From JAHQVI01 sp963727575 (GTDB lineage Bacteria; Pseudomonadota; Alphaproteobacteria; Rhizobiales; Rhodomicrobiaceae), in the NCBI GenBank assembly GCA_963727575.1, contig CAVSIA010000023.1:62001-126000 (forward strand): a stretch of DNA of 64,000 bases. The letters run 5' to 3'. This document shows positions 18,553 to 30,092 of this stretch, one piece after another (the first letter of the stretch is position 1; every line of letters starts with the position of its first letter). The notes beneath the pieces are model-generated. The model did no database searches. It was not told the DNA's origin and saw only the letters and a list, made by a program, of their open reading frames with translations. The translations under genes were made by a program, and so were the position numbers.

Positions 18553-19476
18553 TCAGTGATGCATATGAAGAGCATCGTTCAGATAGATGCAGGTGAGCAC
18601 CGCGAAGACGAACGCCTGCAGAAAGGCGACCAGGATTTCCAGGCCGGTAAAGGCGACCATGAACACCAGCGGCGCCCAGCCGCCGATGACGCCGAGCGCC
18701 ACGACGAAGCCGGCGAACACTTTCAGCATCATGTGGCCGGCCATCATATTGGCGAACAGACGCACGGAGAGGCTGATCGGGCGGATCAGATAGGAGATCG
18801 CCTCGATGACGATGAGCAGCGGCAGCAGGACGACGGGCGCGCCGGCCGGCACGAACAGCTTGAGGAAGCCCGGTCCGTTCCTGATGAAGCCGACCAGTGT
18901 CACCAGGAAGAACACCCCGAGCGCCAGCGTGAAGGTGACGACGATATGGCTCGTGACCGTGAACGAGTACGGCACCATGCCCAGCATGTTCAAAGTCAGA
19001 ATGAAGATGAACAGCGTGAAGACGAAGGGGAAGAACTTCATGCCTTCCGTGCCGGTATTGTCGCGCACCATCTTGGCGACGAATTCATAGGCCAGCTCGG
19101 CGGCCGACTGCAGCCGGCTCGGCACGAGCGACTGGCCGCGCATGGCGTAGATGAAGAACAGCGTTACCACACCGACCGCGATCAGCATGAACAGCGAGGC
19201 GTTGGTGAACGAAAGGAAGTCCAGGCCATGATCGCGCAGGTCGATGAGCCGCTTGATCTGGAACTGGTGCATCGGGTCGATGCCGGTGCCGCCGTGCCCG
19301 GCGCCATGCGCTGCGGGTTCCACGGCGCCCGGGACGGCCGTTCCATGCGGAGCCACGGCGTGACCCGGCTCGACGCCTGCCGGAGGCGGAGCGGCCGCGC
19401 CCGGCTGCGGATTGGTTTCCTGGGCAGGCTGCGTTGCCTGCGCTAATTTCCAACTTAAGGCTCCCACGCCCTTCAC
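18553..19476 (-). CDS. atpB: ATP synthase F0 subunit a, with a long N-terminal extension
   Basis: The proton-channel subunit. The essential Arg is in SVRLFANMMAGHMML and the last helices contain LEILVAFLQAFVFAVLTCIY. The family core starts at DPMHQFQIKRLIDL. The open frame extends about 65 residues further upstream to a GTG at 19476, only 12 bases from atpI. That extension is rich in Ala, Pro, Gly and His. The true start could be an internal GTG or ATG closer to the core, but the tight spacing to atpI makes translation of the extension possible. Confidence 0.93.
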   Translation of the reverse strand: MKGVGALSWKLAQATQPAQETNPQPGAAAPPPAGVEPGHAVAPHGTAVPGAVEPAAHGAGHGGTGIDPMHQFQIKRLIDLRDHGLDFLSFTNASLFMLIAVGVVTLFFIYAMRGQSLVPSRLQSAAELAYEFVAKMVRDNTGTEGMKFFPFVFTLFIFILTLNMLGMVPYSFTVTSHIVVTFTLALGVFFLVTLVGFIRNGPGFLKLFVPAGAPVVLLPLLIVIEAISYLIRPISLSVRLFANMMAGHMMLKVFAGFVVALGVIGGWAPLVFMVAFTGLEILVAFLQAFVFAVLTCIYLNDALHMHH

Positions 19477-19488
19477 CTGTCCATCCCG

Positions 19489-19848
19489 TTAAAGATCTTT
19501 CTGCATTCGCTGCGCTGCTCTTACCGAATTGAGCAGCCCCGCGGCAATACCCAAAAGCAGAAATACAATGAGTAAAAACGGCGCAGTCCCCAGCCAGCGG
19601 TCGAGAAGCCAGCCAATGAAGCCGCCGACGAACACGCCGGCGACCAGTTCAGTGGCGATGCGGAAGGCGACACCCATCGCCTGGCCGCGCTTGCCGGCCG
19701 CTTCCTCATCGAACTTGTCGACCTGCTCGCTGCCCTTGACCTTGTCGAGCTTGCCCCCGAGTGAATCGAGCCGCTTCTTGATGTCGCTGTAATCGACATC
19801 GCCGTCTCGCGGATCTTTTCCGCCGCCGGACGCTGACTGAACCATCAA
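19489..19848 (-). CDS. atpI: AtpI/AtpZ-type ATP synthase accessory protein
   Basis: A 119-residue protein with a charged N-terminal half (DYSDIKKRLDSLGGKLDKVK) and two membrane helices (ATELVAGVFVGGFIGWLLDR and APFLLIVFLLLGIAAGLLNS). It matches the AtpZ/AtpI group encoded at the head of atp operons, implicated in assembly of the c ring or in cation transport. It is first gene of the F0 operon. A promoter should lie in 19849-19935. Confidence 0.9.
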   Translation of the reverse strand: MMVQSASGGGKDPRDGDVDYSDIKKRLDSLGGKLDKVKGSEQVDKFDEEAAGKRGQAMGVAFRIATELVAGVFVGGFIGWLLDRWLGTAPFLLIVFLLLGIAAGLLNSVRAAQRMQKDL

Positions 19849-19935
19849 AGCCTCGGAAAACCGTTAAGGCGCGCGAAAACGCGCCCAGAAATCTGGCCGC
19901 ACCATAATCCATGACGGCCAAAAGGAAAAGCCGGA

Positions 19936-20487
19936 TTAGGCGCCGGTTGGCGCCTGTCCCGATGTCGGGACGGTGGCCGCGCCGTCGCCGAGGGCGCGCT
20001 GCATCAGCACGACGTCGAGCCAGCGGCCGAATTTGAGGCCGACCGAGCGGTAGACGCCGGCATGTTCGAAGCCGAGCGCGTCATGCAGGCCGACCGAGCC
20101 ATGGTTGTCGCTGTCGCCGATGGCGGCGATCATCTGGCGGTAGCCGAGCCTCTCGCAGCGCGCCAGCACCTTGGTGAGCAGGGCGCGGCCGGCACCGCGG
20201 CGGTGATAGGCGGGATCGATATAGACGGAGTCTTCGAGCGTGAAGCGGTAGGCCGAGCGGGCGTGCAGCAACGAGGCATAGGCATAGCCCATGACGGTGC
20301 CGTCATCGGTTTCGGCAACCATCCAGGGAAGCCCTTGCGCGCGGACCTTGTCCTGCCGCTGGCGCATTTCCTCGACGGATGGCGGCACCTCGTCGAAGGT
20401 TGCAGCGCCGTGGAGCACGTGATGCTCGTAAATCCGCGTGACGGCGGGGAGATCTTCAGCAACGAGATCGCGAATGGCGACCATCAA
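19936..20487 (-). CDS. GNAT acetyltransferase, phosphinothricin-acetyltransferase-like
   Basis: A 183-residue GNAT of the Pat/MddA group. It begins VAIRDLVAEDLPAVTRIYEH and has the acetyl-CoA loop YIDPAYHRRGAGRALLTKVL, followed by IGDSDNHGSVGLHDALGFEH and KFGRWLDVVLMQRAL, all typical. Members acetylate amino-acid analogues such as phosphinothricin or methionine sulfoximine; the actual substrate is unknown. Its start overlaps the smc stop by four bases, so it is translated from the smc transcript. Confidence 0.9.
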   Translation of the reverse strand: MMVAIRDLVAEDLPAVTRIYEHHVLHGAATFDEVPPSVEEMRQRQDKVRAQGLPWMVAETDDGTVMGYAYASLLHARSAYRFTLEDSVYIDPAYHRRGAGRALLTKVLARCERLGYRQMIAAIGDSDNHGSVGLHDALGFEHAGVYRSVGLKFGRWLDVVLMQRALGDGAATVPTSGQAPTGA

Positions 20488-23400
20488 CCAACCTCACGGA
20501 AGCGCTCCGCGGTCTGCAGGTCGACCGAAACGAGCTGACTGATGCCTTTTTCCTGCATGGTTACGCCGAACAGACGGTTCATCGCCGCCATGGTGATCGG
20601 ATTGTGGGTGATGACCAGGAAGCGCGTGTCGGTGGTTTTGGTCATCTCCTCCAGCATCGCATTCATCCGGTGCACATTGGCATCATCGAGCGGGGCGTCG
20701 ACCTCGTCAAGAACGCAGATCGGCGAGGGATTGGTCAGGAACACAGCGAAGATCAGGGCAAGCGCGGTCAGCGCCTTTTCGCCGCCGGACAGCAGCGTCA
20801 GCACCTGCGGCTTCTTGCCGGGCGGGCGCGCGAGGATCTCCAGACCGGAGTCCAGCGGGTCGTCGCTCTCGATGAGCTGCAATTCCGCCTCGCCGCCGCC
20901 GAACAGCACCTTGAACAGCCGCTGGAAATGCGCGTTCACCGTATCGAACGCCTCCATCAGCCGCTTGCGGCCTTCCTTGTTCAGGTTGACGATGCCCTGA
21001 CGCAGCTTGGCGATCGCCTCTTCGAGGTCGGCGCGCTCCTTCTCCATGCCGTCGAACTCGGCGCCGAGGGTTGCGGCCTCTTCCTCCGCGCGCAGATTGA
21101 CGCCGCCGAGGCGCTCACGGTCGCCCTTCAGCTTGACGATGTTCTGCTCGACGTCGGCCATGTCGGGCAGCGCCTCGTCCGCTGCGATGCCGACGGAGGC
21201 GAGGATCTCTTCCGCCGTGCATTCGAAACTCTCGCGGATATGGCGGGCCTGGTCGCGGCGGCGCTCGCGGGCGCCTTCCAGCCGGGCCTCGATGCGGGCG
21301 CGCTCCTCGCGGGCTTCGCCGAGCGCCTTCTGCATCTCGCGCAGCTGTCGGTCCTGATCGCGCACGCCGTTCTCGGCTTCGGCGAGACGCGTCGCGGCCT
21401 CCTTGCGGGCGGCGTCCGCCTGGCTCAGCTCGTTGAGGATCCTCTGCCGGCGCTCCTCGATTTTCGCCGGCAGTTCGGCGAGGTCGGTGAGCTCCTGGCG
21501 AACCTCGCCCAGGCGCTCCTGAAGGGTCGCGATCTGGCGGCCGGCGCTTTCGTCGCGGCCCAGCCAGCGATTGCGTTCGGCAATGATCGCTTCGAGCCGG
21601 GTCTGGCGGGCGCGGATCTCGCGTTCGACGCCGTCGGCGCGGGATTTGGCCTCGGCATAGGCGCTGCGCCGCGTGGATGCCTCGGCCTGGGCAGCCTGCA
21701 GGCGCGCCTCCAGATCGGTCGCCGGGGCGAGTTCGGCCAGGACGGCTTCGGCCTCGGCCTGCTGGGCGGCGGCTTCTTCATGGGCCTCGGCGATGCGCTC
21801 GCCGTGTTCGGTGAGGCTGGTCCGCTTCGTGTCATGCTCCTGGACGGCGCGCTCGGCTTTGGCGAGCTTGTCGCGGGTCTGGGAGAGCTGCGCCTGAAGC
21901 TGACGCCAGCGGTCGCGCAGCAGCTTTTCCTGCTGCTGGATGCGGTTGACGGCCTCGCTGGCGGCTTCGCGGGCGTGCTCGGCCTCCTCGGCCTCGGCGA
22001 GCAGCACGGACACCTGCTCTTCGAGCTGGCTGAGCCGGTTGCGTTCGGCGAGCCGCTTGGCGGCGGCGGTCGGCGCGTCACCGGCGGCAATGAACCCGTC
22101 CCAGCGCCAGACGTCGCCCTCGCGGCTGACCAGGCGCTGGCCGGGCTTCAGTTGCGGCTGAAGCTGCGCGCCCGAGCGCGCGGTCGACGACGCCGATCTG
22201 GGCGAGGCGGCGATCCAGCTCGTGAGGGGCGCGGACATAGGTGCTGAACGGTTCGGCGCCCGCGGGCAGGGCAGGGTCGCCTTCGGCGGCGATCAGGCTC
22301 CAGCGGACCTGCGCGTTCGCCTCGACGCCGGCATCGAGATCGTCGGTCAGCGCTGCGCCGAGCGCGATTTCGTAGCCCGGCGTGACGGTGATGTCGTCGA
22401 CGACGGGGCGCCATTTGGCGCTCTCATTGGGTTTCAGCAACTTGACGAGCGTCGCGACTTCGGTTTCAAGCTGCCGCGCCTTCAGCCGCGACTGGTTGGC
22501 CGCCTCCCGGGCGTCCTTCTCGCGGGAGCGGGCCTCGGGCAACGCCGCTTCGGCGTCGGCGGTCTCGCCTTCGACGGTCTCGAGCAGGGCGGCAAGCTGC
22601 TCCATCTGCTCGTGGAGAGTGTCGACATCCTCGGCGCCGGCCGGCGCCGGTCCGAGGGCCTGGATCTGCTGGGCGATGCCGCCGGCCTGATTGGCGAGAC
22701 GGCTGACCCGCTGCAAGCATTCCTGGATGCGGGCTTCGGCCTGCGACCGGCGCGCGCGGGCCTCGGCGGCATCGGAGGTCGCGCCTTGGAGCGCATCCTC
22801 TGCGGCCTGAAGACCGGCCTCGGCCTCGGCGACCGCCTCATGCAGGATTTCCCGGCTGGCGGCGTCCTCTTCGCTGACGGCGCGCAGCTCTTCCTCTTCC
22901 TCGTTCAGCTTGCGGAGAAGCTCCTTGGCCTCGCCGATGGCGTCGGTCTCGCGGTCGATATCCTTCTGAAGCTGGGCAAGGCGGGTTTCCAGCTCGGCAT
23001 GGCGCTCCTTGGCGCGCTGCTCCTCGCGGTCGAGCGTCTGGCGTTCCACCTCCAGCCGGTGGAGAACGGCGGCGCGCGTCGCCTCCTCCTCGCGCAGCGG
23101 CTGGATGCGTTCGGCGATCTCGGCCTGAGCGCGCGTTCCTGCCGCTTCCGCCTGGGTGAGCTGGCCGACGGCGCGCGTGACTTCGAGCAGCGCCGCTTCC
23201 TCGGAGCCGGTGCTCTCCGATGCCGCGCTCCATTGCTGATGCGCCTGGATCGCCTCGTATTTGCGCAGCTCGACGGAGATTTCCTTATAGCGCTGCGCCT
23301 GGCGCGCCTGCCGTTTCAGGCTCTGGAGCTGGGTGCCGAGCTGGCCCATGACATCGCTGAGGCGTTCCAGATTGCTCTCGGCCGCCTTCAAACGCAGCTC

Positions 23401-23946
23401 GGCCTCGTGGCGGCGGCCGTGAAGGCCGGCAATGCCTGCGGCGTCCTCCAGAATCCGGCGGCGGTCCTGCGGCTTGGAGCTGATGATCTCGCTGATACGG
23501 CCCTGCTGGACCAGCGCCTGGCTGCGCGAGCCGGTGGCGGCGTCGGCGAACAGCAGCTGCACGTCGCGGGCACGCACGTCCTTGGCGTTGACCTTGTAGA
23601 TCGAGCCGGCCTCGCGCTGGATGCGGCGGGCGATCTCGAGGATGTCGGTGTCGTTGAACTCGGCCGGAGCGCGGCGGGAGCGGTTGTCGATGGTGAGGCT
23701 GACCTCGGCCATGTTGCGCGACGGCCGCAGGTCGGTGCCGGCGAAGATGACGTCGTCCATCGCGCCGCCGCGCATGTTCTTGTAGGACGTCTCGCCCATC
23801 ACCCAGCGCAGGGCTTCGAGCAGGTTCGACTTCCCGCAGCCATTCGGGCCGACAACGCCTGTCAGGCCGGGCTCGATGAGAAGCTCGGTCGGCTCGACGA
23901 AGGATTTGAAGCCGAGAAGGCGTAAGCGCGTAATGTGCACTGGCAA
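20484..23946 (-). CDS. smc: Chromosome segregation protein SMC; one frameshift
   Basis: An ATPase of about 1150 residues that compacts and segregates the chromosome. The N-terminal Walker A is GVVGPNGCGKSNLLEALRWV. Long coiled coils flank a hinge around residues 500-600. The C-terminal signature and Walker B are TLLSGGEKALTALALIFAVF and CVLDEVDAPLDDANVHRM. One extra base near 22173 breaks the frame within the hinge-proximal region; correction gives VVDRALGAQLQPQLKPGQRL. It lies downstream of two dsbA-family genes on the same strand, a common alphaproteobacterial order. Confidence 0.94.
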
Positions 23947-23993
23947 TCCCTCATGTCTCGCTGAGCGCCGGGCGCAAGCGAACGTGCAGGAGG

Positions 23994-24773
23994 TCAGGCC
24001 GGCTTTGCCGCAACCGCGAGATGCTGTTCGATCAGTTTGCGCATCTCCTCGAAACTCAACACGCCGCGCACAGGCTGGCCGTTGACGAAGAAGGTCGGCG
24101 TACCTTTCACGCCGAGCTCCCGCCCCCGCTGTTTAACCCAATCTATCCCATCACTAATCTTTTAATTCGACATGCAACTGTCAAATGCGGCGCGTGAGAT
24201 GCCGGTCTCTTGTACAATTTTATACAGAAATTCCGGGTTTGGGGTGCGTCCGTTCCAGCGGCCGCGATTGGCCATGAACTTGTCGTTGACGTGCCAGTAG
24301 GCGTTCTCGGGTACACAGCGGGCGGCATGGGCGGCAGCGGCGGGCGAGGCGCCGATCGGGAATTCGCGGTAGATGAAGTGCACTTTGCCGGTGTCGACGA
24401 ACGCCTTCTTGAACTGCGGAAAGACCGATTTGTGATAGGCCGCGCAGATCGGGCAGCCGAGCGAGGCATATTCGATCACGGTGACGGGGGCGTTGGGATT
24501 GCCGAGCGTCTTTTCGGCCAGCGGTCCGGCCTTGGCCAGCTCGGCGGGCGCGACGGTGTCGTCCGCTTTCGTCGTGCTGGCGGTCGTCATCGCGTCCGGC
24601 AAGCCGCCGGCGCAACCGCCAAGCGCAAGCCCCAGCGCAACCGCGCCGCCGGATATCAGATATTTCCCGGCCATCCAGACTTTCGCAACCGCGTCAGCCA
24701 TGCTCGCCCGTCCCCCGTGAATGTGGTTCGTCAATCCCGGCGCATTGCCCCTCGCCGGGGTGACGCTGTGCAC
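23994..24773 (-). CDS. DsbA-family thiol oxidoreductase (lipoprotein-like), interrupted by an in-frame TAA
   Basis: The signal ends in LALGLALGGCAGG, a lipobox. The thioredoxin-fold domain has the active site LGCPICAAYHKSVFP. The uninterrupted frame stops at TAA 24162-24164 after FDSCMSN. The same frame continues past it with KISDGIDWVKQRGRELGVKG, TPTFFVNGQPVRGVLSFEEM and so on to TGA at 23994, the normal DsbA C-terminal half-domain. A single C to T change (CAA to TAA) would explain the stop. The codons around it are unusually AT-rich. Either the protein is truncated and probably non-functional, or the stop is a sequence error. Confidence 0.8.
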
Positions 24774-25520
24774 TTAGCTCTTGCCGTCGGTCCCGCCGAT
24801 GATCTTCTCGAAATCGTCCAGCTCGCCGCCCTTGAGACGCTTGCCGTTGATGAAGAAGGTCGGCGTTGCATGAACATCGAACTGGGTGTTGCCGCGATCG
24901 CGGACCCATTCAATATATTTCAGCAATTTTTCGTCTTTAAGGCACTCGTTAAACTTCTCTTCGGTGAAGCCGATCTGTTTTGCGAATTTCTGCAGGCCGG
25001 GAAGTGCGTTACCGCTGAAAGCCCACTCCTCCTGGTTCGAGTAGAGCAGATCGACGAAGTCGAAATATTTCGATTTGTCGACGCAGCGGGCAAGCATGAA
25101 CGCAGCAGCAGCGACGTTATCCAGCGGGAATTCGCGGATGATATACTTGGCCTTGCCGGTATCGATGAATTTCTTCTTGATTTCAGGGAGAACCTGCGTG
25201 TGAAACCGCGCGCAGTGCGGGCAGGTCATCGAGGAATATTCCACGATCGTATAGGGCGCATCGTCCTTGCCCATGACATTGTCCGGCAACTCGCCGGGCT
25301 TCATGAGCTCGGCGATGTCGACGTCGGGCTTCAGAGGCGCCTGGGCATGGCTTTGCGTGCCCGGCAGCAGAATAAGGCCGGCCGCGACAAGGGCGGCGGC
25401 GAGCGATCCGTTCAAAAGCGCCAGGCGCCGCGAAACGGGAGTGCGGGAGGAAGCGAACAGGCTGAACACGTTTTTCTCCTTCAACGACGTAATGCCCACC
25501 TCGGCTCGGGCGCTCATCAT
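24774..25520 (-). CDS. DsbA-family periplasmic thiol:disulfide oxidoreductase
   Basis: A 248-residue protein with an N-terminal hydrophobic signal (LLNGSLAAALVAAGLILLPG) and a DsbA-type thioredoxin domain. The active site is SSMTCPHCARFHTQVLPEIK and the cis-Pro loop is VHATPTFFINGKRLKG. It should introduce or shuffle disulfides in the periplasm. It is directly upstream of the second DsbA-family gene, which begins about 20 bases after it. A short AT-rich stretch encodes the helix ECLKDEKLLKYIEWVRD. Confidence 0.93.
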   Translation of the reverse strand: MMSARAEVGITSLKEKNVFSLFASSRTPVSRRLALLNGSLAAALVAAGLILLPGTQSHAQAPLKPDVDIAELMKPGELPDNVMGKDDAPYTIVEYSSMTCPHCARFHTQVLPEIKKKFIDTGKAKYIIREFPLDNVAAAAFMLARCVDKSKYFDFVDLLYSNQEEWAFSGNALPGLQKFAKQIGFTEEKFNECLKDEKLLKYIEWVRDRGNTQFDVHATPTFFINGKRLKGGELDDFEKIIGGTDGKS

Positions 25521-25647
25521 TTCCTAATGTCTGTTGAGGAAAGACATAGGGCGAGATCATGGCGCTGTCGAGTATGGTTAACCTGCCGCAAATGAAATCC
25601 GTGTGAACTGAGCTCAGGAGGCGCCGGACCGATCGCCGCTTTGCCTC

Positions 25648-25706
25648 GAGCAATTCCGATCAAGTGGATACCGGTCGATCGCTGGAAACTGCAACAAAAC
25701 AGGAAA
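25648..25706. repeat. RIME-like palindromic element
   Basis: GAGCAATTCCGATCAAGTGG, then ATACCGGTCGATCG, ending GCAACAAAACAGGAAACTAG. The pattern (GAGC..TTCC..AAGTGG..ACCGG..GC..CAAAA) resembles the intergenic mosaic repeats common in Hyphomicrobiales. It abuts the next element at a shared CTAG. Its end resembles that of the element at 5399-5476. Confidence 0.55.
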
Positions 25707-25838
25707 CTAGTGGATCAAACGTGACATTTGAGTCCCTCTGGTGACCGGCCAGATTGGGATAAGCGTTTCAAATGTCATGTCAATTTGATCCATCAGCAAA
25801 AAGCGACGGGGTTCGAAGCGTTAGATTCGAACCCCTAG
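25706..25838 (+). repeat. CTAG-bounded palindromic element, copy A (about 133 bp, MITE-like)
   Basis: Begins ACTAGTGGATCAAACGTGAC and ends GTTAGATTCGAACCCCTAG. It contains two inverted repeats: TGGATCAAACGTGACATTTG with AAATGTCATGTCAATTTGAT plus CCA, and GGTTCGAA/TTCGAACC. The reverse complement of 44098-44231 has the same ends and layout, with only the central 40 or so bases diverged. CTAG flanks both ends. The TAG stop of the DUF721 gene (25835-25837) is part of the right-hand CTAG. Confidence 0.85.
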
Positions 25839-26428
25839 AGCTGGCGATCCGATTCGATCGGATCGGATGAGGCCCTGGCCTTCATGCCGGCGGCGATGCG
25901 GGCGAAAGCGTCGCGCAGCGGCCCTTCCGGCACGTCTGCGAGCGCCGGCTGGTCGTCGACCGTCAGCGGCTGGAGGCTTGGCCGGTGCGTGGCGGGGGGC
26001 TTGGGAAGCGGCGCCTGGATCACGCGGATCTCCGAAACCGCCCGGTAGCCGAACGCCGCGTTGATGCGCTCGATCAGCCGCCCGCGCATCTGCTCGACCT
26101 CGAGGGCCCGCGCTCCGCTGACGCGCAGGATCAGGGTCGCGCCCTTGTCCGCGGCGTCATCGGCGCCGCCGGGAGCCTTTCGCGGCCATTTCAGCCTTTC
26201 GGGGGCCGTGAACGAGGCGATCTCATTGCCCGCGATGGCCGACCAGTCGGTCAACAGCGCCGCTGCGGGGAAGCCGTATTTCTCGAAAGCCGGCCGCATC
26301 AGGTTCGGCACGAACTCGCCGACATTCTTTGCCCTGCTGCGGCCCGGGGTCCAGCCCCGGCTTGCCGTCCAGCCATTCGACGTCTTGGTGCGCCTGCCGT
26401 TCGTGGTCATTCCCGCATGTCCCAGCAT
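25835..26428 (-). CDS. DUF721 (DciA-like) protein
   Basis: A 197-residue protein. The family core is in FVPNLMRPAFEKYGFPAAAL, LTDWSAIAGNEIASFTAPER and EVEQMRGRLIERINAAFGYR. DUF721 proteins related to DciA assist loading of the replicative helicase; that function is inferred from the family. The N-terminal 30 residues are low-complexity, so an internal start is possible. The stop codon lies inside the CTAG that ends a palindromic element. Confidence 0.83.
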   Translation of the reverse strand: MLGHAGMTTNGRRTKTSNGWTASRGWTPGRSRAKNVGEFVPNLMRPAFEKYGFPAAALLTDWSAIAGNEIASFTAPERLKWPRKAPGGADDAADKGATLILRVSGARALEVEQMRGRLIERINAAFGYRAVSEIRVIQAPLPKPPATHRPSLQPLTVDDQPALADVPEGPLRDAFARIAAGMKARASSDPIESDRQL

Positions 26429-26502
26429 CTGGAGATTGCCAGGACGCTAGGCGATTCGCGTATGGGTGCCACCGGCGCCGGTCGCTTCCCGCGGCGTTCC
26501 CC

Positions 26503-27627
26503 TCAGGCATTCTTTCGCGTGCGCCAGGCGGGCCGCAACCAGGAGTGGATCGGAATGGCATTGATCGCCCTGCGCAGCGGCTGCTCGAAATAGTGGTAGG
26601 ACAGCTGCGAGGCGGCGAAGGTGGCGGCGGTGGCGCAAACGATCGAGGCCACCACCGCCGCCAGCGAGTGGCCGAAAATCCGAGGGAAGAGAGCGCTGAT
26701 CAGCAAGGTCGCGAACACCGGATGCAGCATATAGATCGAGTAGGTCAGCGGTCCGAGGGCGCTGATCGGCCGCCAGGATGCGAAAGTGCGGATCGACTTC
26801 ACGTCGCAAAGGAACAGCGTCGCCACGAGGCCGTAAATGCTGATCAAGGTCAGCAGGTGATGCGCATCCGACAGCACGAAAACGGCGAAGACGGCCGCGG
26901 CGAGACCTGCGCCCGCCTTTGCCGCCAAGGCCGGGACGCGATCGGCGATCCGCGGACCATAGGCGCTCAACCAGACGCCAAGCGCGAAGCTGGGCAGGAC
27001 CCGGAGGATCCCGAACTTCCAGTCGAGAAAATCGAGCCCGCGATGCAGCAGCAGGTGGCTCCCGGCGATCGCCATCAGCAGCAGCCCCGCGACCCACCAA
27101 AGCCGCCGCCGGCGGCCGTCGCCGACCAGCCAAAGCGTGAGCGGAAAGGTCAGATAGGCGAAGAACTCCGCGCTGATCGACCAGGACACGAAGTTGAACG
27201 AGGCCTTGCCGGCGCCCCAGGCATGGGTCAGGAGCAGGTTGGGGACGAGTTGGTCGAAGCTGTAACGCTCGGGATCGGGCACTTTCACCCATCCGTAAGC
27301 GAAGGCCGCGCTGACCCCGCAGTAAAACAGCAAAGTCGCCAGATGAAGGGGATAAAGACGGGCAATCCGGCGCTGGATGAAGACCGCATATGCGACGAAA
27401 TCACCGATCCGGCCACGGTAGGTGAGCCCGATGACGATCCCGGATATGACGAAGAACAAATCGACGCAGAGCCGAAGCTGATCGATGACCGGAGGGGGCG
27501 GCGAGGCGACGAACCAAGTGTAATGGTAGGTCAGGATCGCCGCACTCGATAAGAATCGCAGTCCCTCCAGGCTGGCAAGCGTGTGCTCTCGTGCCACGTC
27601 GGATCTTTCGGCTTCGGTTGCGGGCAC
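26503..27627 (-). CDS. Acyltransferase 3 family membrane protein (OafA/NodX-like)
   Basis: A 374-residue integral membrane acyltransferase with about ten hydrophobic helices. The N-terminal family pattern is LEGLRFLSSAAILTYHYTWF, which includes the His of the catalytic region, followed by LYPLHLATLLFYCG. These enzymes O-acylate sugars in surface polysaccharides. The product ends in a basic segment PLRRAINAIPIHSWLRPAWR. It lies 74 bases before the DUF721 gene and downstream of the ABC exporter on the same strand; no sugar-biosynthesis genes are nearby to suggest the target. Confidence 0.88.
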   Translation of the reverse strand: MPATEAERSDVAREHTLASLEGLRFLSSAAILTYHYTWFVASPPPPVIDQLRLCVDLFFVISGIVIGLTYRGRIGDFVAYAVFIQRRIARLYPLHLATLLFYCGVSAAFAYGWVKVPDPERYSFDQLVPNLLLTHAWGAGKASFNFVSWSISAEFFAYLTFPLTLWLVGDGRRRRLWWVAGLLLMAIAGSHLLLHRGLDFLDWKFGILRVLPSFALGVWLSAYGPRIADRVPALAAKAGAGLAAAVFAVFVLSDAHHLLTLISIYGLVATLFLCDVKSIRTFASWRPISALGPLTYSIYMLHPVFATLLISALFPRIFGHSLAAVVASIVCATAATFAASQLSYHYFEQPLRRAINAIPIHSWLRPAWRTRKNA

Positions 27628-27725
27628 CTCTGTTTAGGAGATGCCCGCTTTCGCCGGAAGTTGCGCGGAGGCGTTGTCCACACGTAAAAAGAGAAATTTA
27701 TAAAAATGCAACCGGAAATTCGCAG

Positions 27726-29585
<1,860 letters not shown>

Positions 29586-29813
29586 TTCGCCCCTTGTCTC
29601 GCGCCTGACGGTCGCAGGCCGTAAAAATGCGATGAATTTAGTGCAAACAATTTCATATGTCCGTAATTGCGTCCGGAAATAGCTAAAATAAGACGCAGCG
29701 GCTTGTCAGTGCGTATTTTGCTGCGGTATAGGAATGGCAACGCGAGACAACTCCCTAATCATCAGGACGTCGTCATCCGGCGCGGGACCATGCGAGACGG
29801 AAGGCCATAAGCC

Positions 29814-30035
29814 ATGAAAAAAGAAGTTCACCCCAATTACCACCGCATCCGCGTGGTGATGACCGACGGCACCGAGTTCGAAACCTTTTCCACTTATGGC
29901 GAGGAAGGCTCGACGCTGCAACTCGACATCGACCCGAACACCCATCCGGCATGGACGGGCGGATCCCAGCACCTTCTCGATCGCGGCGGGCGTCTGAGCA
30001 AGTTCAAGAAGAAATTCGAAGGCTTCCTGCGCTAA
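29814..30035 (+). CDS. rpmE: 50S ribosomal protein L31
   Basis: A 73-residue L31 that begins MKKEVHPNYHRIRVVMTDGT and ends GGRLSKFKKKFEGFL plus Arg. It lacks the four zinc-binding cysteines, so it is the cysteine-less alphaproteobacterial form with the HPAWTGGS segment. The ribosome binding site GGAAGG is eight bases upstream. Single gene with its own promoter in the AT-rich region 29600-29810. Confidence 0.97.
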   Translation: MKKEVHPNYHRIRVVMTDGTEFETFSTYGEEGSTLQLDIDPNTHPAWTGGSQHLLDRGGRLSKFKKKFEGFLR

Positions 30036-30092
30036 GCGGAGCCCTCTCCACGCAAAGCACAGCGCGATTCGGGCGCGGCGAACAAGCCTCGC

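Noticed and set aside
22222..23925. 567-codon open frame on the plus strand
   Set aside because: It is antisense to smc; GC-rich coding DNA gives long antisense frames, and the translation has no recognisable motif.
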